From NCBI RefSeq assembly GCF_027744825.2, contig NC_071348.1:483563-547562 (forward strand): DNA of 64,000 bases, read 5' to 3'. The position numbers and the translations under genes are program-made. The stretch comes from Synchiropus splendidus (taxonomy: Eukaryota > Chordata > Actinopteri > Syngnathiformes > Callionymidae). Within the stretch, counting starts at the first letter, position 1; each line of letters opens with the position of its first letter. Shown here piece by piece: positions 11,446-24,290 of this stretch. The notes under the pieces were generated by a model that was not told the origin of the DNA, ran no database searches, and saw only the letters and a list, made by a program, of their open reading frames with translations.

Positions 11446-14255
11446 CACACACACACATACTGCTTCTCCCAGACACACACATTTCCTCTGCAACAGTCCC
11501 ACAGGTTTGCTGAGTTTCCGTCTAGCCAGACGTGCGCAGAAAGCTAAGCCCTCCTGTTCTCCTGCGACACCTCGTCCACCTCCTCCTGGCCGAGGATTTA
11601 GCTTACATTTATTTATCCTCATTCAGGATGACAAAAATCAATCATTTCATTCTCTCTGGTTGGCTACCCGTTAAGAATGGGGGCAGCCAGTGAAATGAAA
11701 TACACATTTCCCACCGCTGATCTCCCCAAATGATAGAGTTGTGCGACTACAAATGGGTGGCGGTGAGACGTCTGAAGTCAGAATGGAAATGTTTGTACTA
11801 TATGTCTTCTAATCACCCTCATTGCGCAGACAGCAGGTTGTTGATAAGGGCCTTATCACAAAGGCAATGCGTCATTTGTCGGCTCTTGTAAGTCAAGCGT
11901 GTCATATGAATCCCAGCTTGGAATCACTTTTTCCCAATGAAATGTGTAATCTTGTCCCTCGCTGGAAAACGTGTGTCGGAACAGGCATGGTGGCCGTGTT
12001 GAAAGTAATCCTGGATCAAAACTAAAATTGAACCAATGGACAAGAAATGATCTTTTGTTGGAATAATAATACAAAAAGGAAAATTGTTGCAGTGCATTAT
12101 GGGGCCTATCGCAAGAGTGTTCCGTTCCCATCAGGGAACCAGTGGCAACGTGGAATTATGTTGGAAGCACTGAATATGACGTTTAACAGAATGAAAATCC
12201 CAAAAGTGGAAAAGCGCTGTGGCAGCGTAGACCTCCACCAAGCAGCATGTCTCACAACACTTTTTCAAAGCGAATCAATAAAACAGCTTCTCATGTTGGC
12301 TCACAGCAAAAACTAAAAGCTTCACCAGAATGAGAACTCGCCTGGAAGTGTGGTGTCTACTCCTCTGCACCAGCTCAAAAGTGTGGAGCAATGGCCACAC
12401 ATTTTGTCATCACCGTCTCATGGAAGTTGATTTGTTTGCTTTTAAATGTCTCAAAGAGTTGGACCCTCAACCTCACCTAGCTGCTTCATTTGCACGTCTC
12501 AGACAAATGAAGTCTCGGGCGAATCCCAGCTGCTCCTATGCTGCCCTGAGCAGGCTGGACAGTGCTGGTTCTGGGTCTGGGCCTGACTATGGAACAGACT
12601 TCCTCCAGATGTCACTCGAGCACCTTAAGTCCAAGCGGACGTCACACCTCTGGCTTTGAACACTGTTTTTATTGTATTACATTTCATCACTTTTTCATGG
12701 GTTTTTTTCCAAGGCTTATATTATTTTCTTTATATCATCACTTTAGATCTGTTTTCCTGTATTGAGTGATTTATTTGTAAATATTTTTCATCTCAACTGA
12801 AAATCAAATGCAGGAATTTAAAAAACATACTCAAGTCCAAGACTGTACTTTTGATGTTTAACCTTATAAAGTTTTGTGACAATGTTAATAAATCAATCTA
12901 GTCCTCCGTTAATTGATAGTAGGGTTTGGTCAGTGTTTGAAGTAACTACTAACTCATGACTACTACTTCCCATTTATGATCTATGTTGGTGTCGCAGTAG
13001 ATGTGCCACCTGTGCCAATTCTATATTACGATCAAAGGAGTATTCGATCTCATCTGTTGTTATTTTAAGAAAAGAGAGGATTTATTATTTTCATTATTAA
13101 AAATAATGTATTATTATTTTTATTTCTCGGGCTATATATTCATATATATTCATATTTAAAACCTACCTCATTGGGTCGTCTCCTGCGGACAGTATTCTTG
13201 CCTCATTATTTATTGAAGGAAATGCATAAAATGCTGTTATCAGAAGCTATGAAACAGCAGTTGTATTCCCACCCTGCCGACGCCTGGTGGCTTCATTTCG
13301 TCATTTCATTGAATGCCAGGAGAAAGGTGAAGTGGGAGCGTGCCCTGTCCCAGTCCTGATGTTTCAGCGGTGGACGCCAGCTGAAATCCTCTTCCATGGC
13401 TTTAACTAACAAAACAAACATGGACAAGAAAACTCAACTCTGGCACAAAAGCGGCTCTGAAGCTGCAGCCCTTCCTTTTCCCCTTCCAGCAAATGATTGC
13501 TGCAGTCGACAAAAGGTGTTGATTCTGAGGGCAAATGAAGCCTTGAACAGGCGAGATAATGTGCCTGTGATCAATTAACACAGACACAAGGTGTAGCGGT
13601 TTCACTTTGAAACTTTCAGGCCTGGCCAAGAGGCCCCTCTGTGCCTCTCAGCTGAGCAGCACTAATCATTTCCCTGGATTCAGAGTGTGGATGTAGCCTG
13701 GAGACACTCCCCGGGCGATGGAGCCACGAGTCAGACGTGTTCACAGCAGGCCTAATCTTACTCCAGGACATTGACATGACATGAAAGACTGTATCTATAT
13801 TTTTGGAGCATTTATTGTGCTTCCCTTTTTAATTGGGACAAGATGAAGCATGGTCTTCTGAAGCTGGGCTGAGGGTCATGATGCAAAACCGTGCCAGGCA
13901 CGCAGGACAGCAGCGCATTATTCCGCTCTGTGCAGCTGTTGCAGTCTGGCCAGTAGATTCCATCTCCATCCGTGTTTTTCTTCCACTGAAGGGCATTCAG
14001 TGACTTTCAGTTCTGAGGCCTCACCTTTGTCCAGTGGTTATTGATGCACGACAGGCAGAGATGGGTCACATTTCCTGACGTGTGGCAGGAGCCATAGCCT
14101 CGTGGTGACCTAAAGTAGCGCAGGGTTTAAGCAAATGTTAAATGTCAAGTGAGTTGAGTGTGAATGAGAAGGAGGCAGGAGGAAGAGTGGAGCTGCACAG
14201 TGTGGACGGAGAGTGAAGAGGAGAGTGTTGACGGGGAGGACTGAAAGAGGAGTGA
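10691..14255. other. Gene-free stretch
   Basis: No gene was recognised. The stretch includes the CA microsatellite at 11415-11458 and an AT-rich part at 12660-13160. Short frames on both strands lack protein features. Confidence 0.45.
11415..11458. repeat. CA microsatellite
   Basis: An ACGC run grades into (CA)n. It accounts for the low-complexity peptides on both strands here. Confidence 0.95.
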
Positions 14256-14480
14256 GAAGGAAAGTAGAGACCTGCCACCCGCCATGCTCCTCTCCTTCAA
14301 ATGATCACTGTCAAGGTCAATTAAAAGACTTGCTTGACCTTCAAAAAAGTGATGCAACACAGGTAAAACCTGAGCTTTAAATGTGGCTCCTGCACACTGC
14401 GTTTAATTGGCTGTGCAGCTGGCCAAACCCTTTGACTCGAGAGTCATTGTTGATTTCTGGCGTTATTGGCGTGTTTTAGT
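14256..14480. promoter_or_regulatory. Enhancer-like block with inverted nuclear-receptor half-sites
   Basis: AAGGTCAA (14313-14320, within TCAAGGTCA) and TTGACCTT (14334-14341) are exact inverted copies 13 bases apart. TCAAGGTCA is the extended monomer site of the SF1/ERR class. Downstream, GTTTAATTGG and GAGTCATTGTTGATTTC fit a regulatory texture. Confidence 0.3.
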
Positions 14481-17400
14481 CGAAGCTCTTCTTGGCACCT
14501 GATAGACGAGTAGCTTCTGCGTCTAATCTCCATGAGCACGCACGTGAAACGCCATTGAAGAGCACGTAAGCTTCGCACACCCTGTCAGCTTACTGTCACC
14601 ACGTTCCCTTTCACATACAAGTGTGGGAGTATTAATCTTGTTTGAGACCCAATACAGTGGCACGCCAGGCCAGGCGGTGGTCAGGCCAGATGATGATACA
14701 TGAGTGAAAGTGTGAAGCTGGAGTAATATGACGGACCTTATAAAAGCTGGCTCCACGGTGAGGGGAGCGCCGTAATCCCCCCACTAAAGCACCTTCTCTG
14801 AGAGCAGCTGATTCTGCTCTCCGCCTCTCATCATGGTTTCTCCTGATATCTGCTATTTTCTTTGAGATTAACTGACTGATGGCTCTCTTTAAAGCACATC
14901 ATCCACACCATATGGATCAAGGCAGATACAAATCACATTTTGCTGTCAGGGCAAAGGTAGTCCTCATCAAACACCAAGTGTCAGGGTGTGGCCTTTCCCT
15001 GCATTAACTGCCTTATAAAGTGCAGATTTGTCATTTGTTTGCACAAGTTGATCCTGCTCAGTCTGAAACACATCATGTTGACGTATGTCTGGCGTGAGAA
15101 ATCCAAGCCTCTTTGTAATGGCGGCTTCACCGCAGGACATGTGTTCCTACTATGCTGTTACTTTTGGCTTTGACATCTTTTTCTTACTGGGAAAGTAAAC
15201 CAACACTTGAGTCTTTCATAAAGACGTGTGTTAACAGTGAGTTAATGATGTTATTTGGAACCTATGGCCTTGCTCTTACACATCTGGACCCCAATGTATC
15301 AAGCCACAGATTAGTCTGATCCCTGGAGGCCCTCTGAGACCACTTCAGCTTGAATTACTGAACCGTATTGGCCAACACACACCTCAGACCAAACTTTTTA
15401 TACATCGCAATCCCTTATTCCCCGCCATCGTAACTCCTTCAAGCCCCTCCTGTGCTGGGGAATGACTCTCAGGTTGTTGAGAAATTCACCACAGATGTCA
15501 TCCTGAAGATGAATGTCTCCCTTCTGATGTGTGAGGAAAGGAATCTGAGCACTGTCTGAAAGATGATCGTCAGCAAAAAAAAAAAGAGGGAATGGTCAGC
15601 TGTAAAAACACCAGCGGCTCCAGATAAGGCGCATGTGTTCATCCTGCTTGTGCACAGCCTGATCCGCTGAGTTTATAGGTCCAAATAGATGTACTAATGA
15701 TGTGCTACTTGTTTCCTCAAGGCCGACAAGGCGGCGCTGCACTGATCTCTAGATGTTGCGTGTTGCGTTATTTCACCTGCTAAACTGTTAGAAGGCCAGG
15801 GAGAGATATGTTTTGTACATTTCATGTCAAGCTTATATTGATGACTGGAGACACATTGTGAGCGAACGTCAGTCTGAGAATTCTCTCCTCATACACTCCT
15901 CAAGCTACAGAGGAGCACCCCCTTTTGGGCACTCCCACCCGTGTGTGCCAACGCCACCTGCAGCGCCACATTCGGAGACCAGTTCATCCGTGAAGGAGGG
16001 AAGCTACGCTAGTCACTGCTTCAAGTTCAAGCGACTCAGGCGGTGAAAGGGTCAGAATGCGTTTTCACTCCTGCCGCACGTATGTTTGAGCACGGCCTGA
16101 ATCAGTTCCTCCGCCTCTGTGGCCGTCAGACTGCAGACGAGGTCAGTCCCTTTGGGCTGTTTAACAGACATCAGTTGTTCTTTCTTCTTCAGGAAATGGT
16201 CGCAGCCGATTACGATCCGAGGATTCATACATTCTTCATGGGAAACGCCAGAGTTATATGTGTTGATGAATTCAGTCTGTGACATGACTCCTGCCAAGTA
16301 CCCCCTGTGCCCCCCCACACATTCACCCACGGTGGTTCAGATAAAGAGATGAGGAAGGGCCCTTCTTCTCGTCTTTGGTTTTACGTTAGCTATTACTTCC
16401 GTTGTTTGCTCTTTCCCTCTCAATATGTAAATACTCCCTTCAGCAGGACCTTGCTGCAAAGTAGCACAGGCAGTGTGTAGGATTGCTGTTGGTCTTCTAA
16501 TGTTACCAGCCCATCCTTTTCCTAAATGGCCTTTGCAAACGTATCGTGGTGGAGGCAGTTATCATTCTTCTGCCTCATCCCATCTACATTTACACTGAGC
16601 TTATCTACAAATTTGTGAACTTTTACCAAGCGCAGTCCAGCAGTTGACGTCCAACATCCCTTTCCACATCAACTGGCGTTTTAGTTTGCTCTTTCAAAGC
16701 TGTCCACAGCCTTGATGTTTTCCTTTTCAGCAGTGGATATATATCCAGAGGCAGTGTGGCGCTGTCCTCTGGTTCTCCCCCTCCATGGCTAAGTACCTTC
16801 TCCTTCAGTTTGTCTTGTGTGGGGTACTGGCTAACTAAGCCAATCTGGCTGTATGCAAGCATGCAGAGGAGTTATCCTTTAGCCGGCGCTGTTTGGAAAA
16901 ACGAGGGCACTGTGACACCCCGGGGTGTTTCATAGTGGGTACCATTTCTTCGAAAAAAGGGGTAAGGCAGAAATAGAATCTGTCTGTGTCACTTGCTTCC
17001 CAAAGTCCCTCGCCTTGTAAATAGATTTAGACGGATACGCTCTCCTCCTCCTCGCCCTCTCAGTTAATTTCACCACACAAAACCAAGTGCAGTGCAAGTG
17101 AACGCAGCACACTGGCACGCGAACACAGGCTCGCTGATCAAAACAACTTCCCAACCGATGCATGTGTTTGGGTTTTGGGAGGCTTCCTGGGAACCTCTCA
17201 CCTTCAGAGTGGGAAGTGCAGTCTTTGAAGTGAGCTTCTACGTCTTAATGTGTAAACAGGACCACGGGACTTTTTGCTAGCTTAGAACAATGCGCAGCTA
17301 TGGACTCTGGTCATTCATTTTACACCAAGTGTGTTTGAATGGCCGTCAGTATAGGACGCAAAATCCACTTGCAAATGCCAATATATCACGACACTGGGTT

Positions 17401-18539
17401 GCAGCATGACGTCCAGGTGTCAGGGAGGAAAATTCTGCAGTGGGATGGATGGAAACTGTGTAGCAAAGGGATCCTGCTTATTAACTCTGCCTACAATAGT
17501 CAAAAGAGGGCGAACCAAAAAAGGACTGTGGTGTTGGGGATCAATGCCCGTCATGAGAGTAAGGATGAAAGGTTTTGGCATTTGTGAAGCATATCACTGT
17601 ACCACGTACTACGTACAAATAAAGTCATTTATGGCACACGATCTACCCTTTGTAGATGCGATTCCGTCAGGCAGCACTGTCTTTTTCCATTTTTATTGAG
17701 GTCAAGTAATACTAATGTGAAAACCCTGTTTGGTCTGGACGCTGAAGTGCGATTACATCAGAGCCAACATTTCTATAAGAAGAAAGGCGTTCAAATCAGG
17801 TGGACACGGGGTGCGGCAGCGAACACACTGCTGCATGTGGCCATGTGTGATGACTCTTGGAGGTCAGACAGGTTAAATGGTATTTGATTAAAATCAGTAG
17901 ATGGCCAACTCCCTCTCTGCTGCTGTCTCTTTTTCACACGTGTAGACACACGTCCACACACAGATACCAACAGAGCCCTCTAGTTCCACCCTCTGGGGAT
18001 ACAGAGAGGGAAATGGCCTCCACTCCGCCTCTCCACAAGCTCGTAGACGGGGGCTCGGACGAGGCGTGGGCATCAGAGGGGTTGACGAGAGTCGACCTGT
18101 ATGTTTGGTGGGTTTAGAAAAGAGGCCTCGCCACTGTTGATCAAGCCACGGCAAATCCCATTAGCCTGTGGCCTGCCTTCCAACCCTATTAACCTGCTCA
18201 GCTGTGAGAGCACTCGGCAGCTCCTGCCAATATCTCATTTCTCCCCGTGGTTGATAAGATCGGCTCCAGATATGCAGTGGGGCTCGCTCCAGCTGCCGCC
18301 AAGGCTGCAGACAGCACCGCGGCCGCCTTGCTCTCTCGCACGCTCCGTCAGTCTGCTGACTCTGTCCTGTCCGTCTACTTCTGCCATCCCTCCAACATTC
18401 ACCTGTCACTTCCCCGGTCCCCTCGCATACTCCGCCAGCATCCCGGCCTTCTCTTCCCCCCGCGTGTCATTTCACTATAGCGAGACAACAGAACAACAAG
18501 GACAGTAAGTTCCTCCCAGACAGCGATCAGGGTACAGGC
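14481..18539. other. Gene-free stretch
   Basis: No gene, RNA gene or mobile element was recognised. Frames up to 135 codons (18101-18508) occur in proline- and serine-rich low-information sequence and look spurious. Part of 14820-14960 has an enhancer-like texture. Confidence 0.45.
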
Positions 18540-18830
18540 CCCACCGCCTGACAGGAGGGGGAACTGATTTTTCTTATCATGGCCTGCCCACAAAGGGCCA
18601 GGCCAGGCCTGCGTGATTAGCATTCCTTGGTGGAGATGTGTCAGCCCTATTTCTATCACAGAGACAGATTGAGGCTTTCACTCAGACTAGCGACTGAGTG
18701 ACACATGGCCCTGACCGGGGGGACAACATTGTTATTTGAGTTAAGAAATCAATTTGTATCAAATGTACACTGTAATTTATTTGTTGCCTTTGAAGGGAAC
18801 CTGGCTAAGATAAATGGCAATGGACTTTTT
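18540..18830. promoter_or_regulatory. Enhancer-like block with SOX and TCF-type words
   Basis: ACAACATTGTT at 18723-18733 includes a SOX-type AACAAT on the minus strand; CCTTTGAAG at 18787-18795 resembles a TCF/LEF site; TTGTATCAAA lies between them. No repeat or frame explains the block. Confidence 0.38.
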
Positions 18831-20519
18831 TCTTTTTCCTCCCCCTCCGCTCCCCTTTCCTCACCCTGAACCTGCGCTGATAAAGTTTGTGTGAAGCCCA
18901 TGATAGTTCCCTGCGTCAGAGTAAAAAGTGACAAACATGTTTAAAGTTGTGCAGTGATCTTTAAATCTCAAAAAGAACACCTTGTCGGACATGATAGAAC
19001 ATTTTCCCCTCTTCCCTCCTGTCTGTCAGCTGGCTCTGCTGACATACAGCTTTAGTATTTTTGCTGACATTTCGCTTTATCACGTACATCTCCCGGCGAC
19101 TGGAGAAGGGAAATGTGTCCCTTTTTAATACTTTTTTTCTCCCTCACTTGATTCACAGTGAGCATCTCAGCTCTGACATCAAGATGGTCTTTGGGATTAG
19201 AGGGATTAATGTTCTTTTCATGTCATAGTTTCAAGCCTGCGAAACAATATTCTGCTCCTTTGACTTGCTGTTTTTCCTTCTGCTGGAGTTCTGTACTCGC
19301 TGCAGTGATATTTGTCGACATCTTTGGACACAATATTGACGACTCTCCGTTTTCAGATCTTCAGAGAAAGTGATGTTTCCTGCCACATTCTTCTCTCTGC
19401 ATGTTGTGTTGAGTAGGTTGGTCAGATGGAGCACATCCACCTGTCACCCTGTGGGTCGTGGAAAGGTGGCGATAGATTTAGCTTGTTTTCAAACACATCC
19501 GAATGACCTGGATGTGTGAGAGAATGAAGCCAGGCTGTTGTAGACCCTTGGAACCTCCCGGCTTTCTTGTATTTGTTTTGTTTTGGATTGGCTTGGTGTT
19601 TCACGTTGGCTTGTCACTCTGCAGACTTGAGCCATCAGCACAGGAATGTACCCAAATTTCATTGTGTGAGTGACATGCCCTGTGCACACTAGCAATGGAC
19701 ATTATCCTCTCCCAGGTATCTGAAGTCTGAGTGCCACATCTGGCCTGCAAATTCGTTTCAAAGCATCTCGTATTTAGTTTGGTGTGAGAAGCATTATTCA
19801 TATGATACGCTCCATAATGCACTGCAGCAGTTGAAGCCCAAGTTAGAGCAACAATCTTTGCCTGTTTCGCCCGCAGCATATGATCCTTTTCACTGCAGAT
19901 CACTCTCCAAATGCAACAAAGCAAATTGAAATTCAAGAATGTCAATGCTGGAGGAAAACACTATTCTGCATCACAATCATTGCTTGCTATCCAAGCAAGG
20001 AGGACTCAGACTTTCCGTTGACCCTTCATCGTACGACGAAATGCGGCACTTCAAAACATTCTGCTACCGGCAACCAACAACTGAGACTGGCTTGGACAAA
20101 AAAAAAAAAAAAGTCATAGCTTTATTGTGGTTTGGTTTTGAAAGGGAGCAGAGGTTGAACTGTGAAGAGGAAGTCTGTGTCTGCTTAGGCTGCTGCTGCT
20201 TCCCTGCTGGCTAAATCTGAGGAACAAATGTGCCCAGCATCTCTGTGCCACGAGGACTTAACACTCAATTCAACGGGGAGCACTTGAAACAAAAAGCCTC
20301 TCAGCCCTTCTCAATTATTTTACAGATGGATGCACATTAAGTGGTGGAGGTAATAGCAGAGACGCAGGAGGGATGAACCCTCTTTTTTTAATAAATCCCG
20401 ATCACAAATACATTTTTGTTTTAATAAATCGTCATTTGAACATGAGCTGAGCCCCGGTGAGTTCCAATACACTCCATGTCCTTGCTATACACAGTGATTT
20501 ATGAAGAACAGCCGGCTAT
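18831..20519. other. Gene-free stretch
   Basis: No gene was recognised. Nothing here stands out except an A-run near 20099-20112. Confidence 0.45.
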
Positions 20520-20830
20520 CACATTAACATCAAGAGGGAGTCTCCGAAACTGGAGGAAGAGGAAAAAGCGAGCCACTATCTCTACACATCAAACATATAT
20601 TAAGCCTCCAGGTTGACCCAGCAAATGCTTCCTCGTCGGTGTGCACCGCGGAGGCTGTCATGAATTTCACTACAGAATTTAGATATGCAAATGTCCTCAA
20701 AGGATGCACGATTGAAGAAGGATGCCATATTGCCTCAAAGCCACATACTCTAAAGCTAAACAAGATTAGGAAAATTGAATCATTTCAAAAGCTGTGGGCA
20801 GAATGTAAACTGCTTAGTATTCTGCTCCAG
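20520..20830. promoter_or_regulatory. Enhancer-like block with a perfect octamer
   Basis: A perfect POU octamer ATGCAAAT lies at 20685-20692 in repeat-free sequence of mixed composition. No credible coding frame. Confidence 0.35.
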
Positions 20831-22399
20831 TGGGCCAGGTGACCAGCGCTGCATGTGTACAAACAGACGAGAGGAGAGGCAGAGGAAAGTTTCCTCATTT
20901 AGCCACTTTTCAGTGGATGTTCCCTGCAGCCTTCGGTCACTCACCCCTCCCTCTGTTTGTACACAGAGGACAGCGGCATCAGCATGCTGTTGGTGGCACA
21001 GAGTTCTCGCTGAAATATTGCTGTTACATGCAGGAATACATTAGTGCAACTGCTGAAGAGTCACCTGCTTCTCATAAATATCCTCCTTTGATTTTGCCTT
21101 TAAGCACAGCAAAGCCCTGATAGCATGAGCATGAGTTTTGTTTCCTGGTGCTGCGTTTTAATGTTGTGCCGTCTGGAAACAGCAGAAAGACATTTTGAAA
21201 TCTGCAATATTCTAACGTTCCCTTTGTTTCCATCACTTCCTTCATGTGTTCTATCAAAGGTGCAACGAGCCATGCTTGTGCTAACAACAGGAGTTAGTTG
21301 TCAGTAGTTGTTCCTCCAGATCTGACATGAGTTGTGTGCCAGTTATGAGTCCGGAACAAAGGATGCTCAGATCCTGCTGTCATTTGGACACCCGCGGGCG
21401 ATTAGCACAGGTCAATCACCCAAGAACTGACCCTCGACCCTCAAAAACCGTTAAGCAAACACGCAATTGTCCAATAAGGTGTCACATTTCAGCAGTTTGT
21501 TTTCAGAGGAGGTCCTTCCGAACGTCGCGGTCAGCAGCTTTGGTAGCATGTTACCATGCAGATCTGACGTGACGTGGTGGGATGTACAGGCTCTTATCGG
21601 CTGCACTTTGGCTGACCTTTACGCCGCGTTCTCAAGGCTCCACTCTATATTTGTCATATCAACAGCAGAGTGATACTCTTTCCATTCTGCTCTCGGATGT
21701 CGTTGTGGGAAAAAAAAAGTGCCTGTCCATGAGAGCTAAGATATATTTTGGACACAAGCACAGATGTGGTGGTGGTCCAGATCAGATTCAACATGACATT
21801 CAATTTTCATTTCGCATATTGCCACCATTTGTGGTGGATTGGGCTGCACACAAATCAAACACAAATGGCGAGCTCACACTCTGTCAGCGAGGATCTTGGT
21901 GGAAGAAAATGGCTCTCCAGCCTTCGCTGCTGGTCTCGCACTGACAGACTGATGGATACGTACCGCTTAATAGCAGATGGACACTTTACACTGAGCTGTT
22001 TCCTGGTGCTCCAAATTGACAAAATGAGTTGGTGAGCTCAACAAGGTTCGGCTGTTCAGGACTTGGCTTCCTTATCCCGATCTAGTCCTTCATCTTTGTT
22101 TACTCTTCGATAACACTGAGCCCCAAACTGAAGCACCAAAACACGGTTATACCTTCCTTTGTTATCATTTCCCTCCATAGTTCCACAGCCCTGTCGGCGA
22201 CTCCACAAACATCTGGGTGCTACTGTCTCTACTGACAGAGCGGAGGCAGCAGAGGTGAGGTCAAGGCTCAATGCCTCGGCACTATTTCAATTGTTTTGCT
22301 TCATAACTGAACGTGTTCAACCACATTAACACCTGAACTTGTGGTGTGTTTGAACAAATGACCTCTTTTGTAGGGATCAAGTTCAATGTATTTGGAGTC
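20831..22399. other. Gene-free stretch
   Basis: No gene or repeat was recognised. Frames up to 120 codons have no protein features. Confidence 0.45.
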
Positions 22400-22880
22400 T
22401 AATCGTTACCGAATGTGTGACAGATGGTTTTGACCCGCCTTTCCAATCTGGATTTCATCTATATTTGGCAGAAGAGCCACATTGTTGCAGTTTTTTCTGG
22501 TTTTAGTTGCCAACAGATTCATTTTAAAATGAGCAGCAGTGGGGCGGAAGGTCATCCTATTAATAGCAATGAAAAGAAGGTTGTGTAAGGAACCGTCATC
22601 CGGAATCATTTCTCCCCAAATAATTTGTCCGAGGGTTATTTTTGTGCCTTGACACACGTGTAATTTATTGTTTCCTCGGTTATGCATGTGGTGGTGTAAA
22701 ACCTGGAAACAGATCTGTGCCATTTGGCCTGCAGACGTCCAACCCCTCAGAAATCTGGGCACTGAAACAGGAGTGAAACATAAACGTTATAATATCTGTG
22801 CCTAAGAATAATCTGCCGCACCATAATATCATGGAAACGTGGCCCGGCAGCGGCGCGCTTGAGAAGTGTTAATGCCCACC
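22400..22880. promoter_or_regulatory. Enhancer-like non-coding block
   Basis: TGACAG at 22418-22423 is joined to an ATGG word. CCTATTAATAGC, CAAATAATTTG and GTGTAATTTATTG follow in repeat-free sequence. The texture is that of conserved vertebrate non-coding DNA. Confidence 0.38.
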
Positions 22881-24029
22881 TACCATTTCATAAATCAAGT
22901 AGTTAAAACCACAACTTGTTTGTGTGTGAGAGAGATTTAGTTTGGCGTTGACCGGAGGTTGCTTGAATGCCACACTGCTCAGCATTAATCCAAAAAACGA
23001 CTTGTGAGATATTCCGGGAAGTGTTCTGGGAAGCGAGTGAGGAGGGGTGTGGTGGCGCGGCTGTTGGGAGTCCCGAGGTGAAGCAAGGCTCAGTTTGGGG
23101 GCACTGAGCTGGTGTGTTTCAGTTCTTTGAACGTCACTGGAAGGCGTGTTCAAATGGACCAACGTGTGCAGCCAGTTTTATTCAAGAAATGATGGCATCC
23201 CAAGTAAGACCCATCAGAGATGGGATCAGAAACGTGATGTCAGTGGTTTCCTTCAGCCAGATCAGTGTGAAGCTGACTTGGGTTTGTCATGGCTTCCCAT
23301 CTCAAGTCACGTCCTCCATGGTTGGCGACGAGAAGCCCTTCTTCTCCAGTCTCCACATGTAGAGGATGTGCTGTATACTGAGTGACTTCTGACTCGGAGT
23401 GGTCTTAACCTCGCATGCTAAGCTAGTTGCACTGTTTCATCAGTCTTCGCGACACTCACTGTCCATCTTCTAGCTGCTACGTTTGAAAGAACAAATTGGA
23501 GTTTAGATCACTGACATGCATCACATTACTTTTGTTCACCTTGATTCTCTTCTAATTTGATATAAAATCTAACAACATCTTTGTTTGGGAATCCGCAGTG
23601 ATGGATTAACTGGCATGGAAATGGCAAGTCTTCTGAATCCCATTTAATAAGGGGTGAAAACCCTGGTGAGCGACCAACGAAGAGGTGAAATAAGAATCTG
23701 CTGGATTTGGAGCTTGGCCTGCTGCCTCAGTGTCTGGCTGCTGGAGCGACTGTGGAGCTGAGGGCTTGTCCGGCCGAGGCTGTGTCATACATGACGTGGT
23801 TGCATCCATGAATAACTTTTCCCCTGAGAAGTGTCCACTCCTCCTCTGCATCATTGTTTTCACTAAACCAATGACATGACTTCTGTCGAGATTTTCTGAG
23901 CCGGTATAAAAGTATAATGCATGATACACAGCGTTCTCTGCGCCGAGATATAGATTTGCTCTAACTTCTACCCACTCTTTGCTGCAGGGTTTGAAGAATT
24001 TAAGTGAATAAACAGCTTCACCAGAAAAG
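22881..24029. other. Gene-free stretch
   Basis: No gene or repeat was recognised. Confidence 0.45.
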
Positions 24030-24290
24030 ATTAAAGATGCTGCGTAATTTGATTAGCAGAGAGCGAACAAGAGAGGCCACCGGTGGGAAAATAAGCTTAT
24101 CCAGCGCCTCATTAGAGGGAACAATCCTTTAAAAGCTCCTGGGCAGAATCTACAGTCAAGATGCACGGAATTAAGGCAAACTAAGTGATAACATTTTGTG
24201 ATAAATGAGCTGCTCAGAGCCAGAAAATGATTTTCGCACGGTGCTGAGGGAAAACGTCTCTCTGCTGTTTTTATTCTCAGCGACGATATG
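24030..24290. promoter_or_regulatory. Enhancer-like non-coding block
   Basis: TAATTTGATTAGC, ACAATCCTTTAAAAG and GTGATAACATTTTGTGATAAA occur close together in repeat-free sequence without a credible frame. Confidence 0.35.

Noticed and set aside
12085..12110. TGCAGTGCATTATGG shared in inverted orientation with 19818-19832
   Set aside because: Similarity does not extend beyond about 25 bases, so it is probably chance rather than a repeat family.
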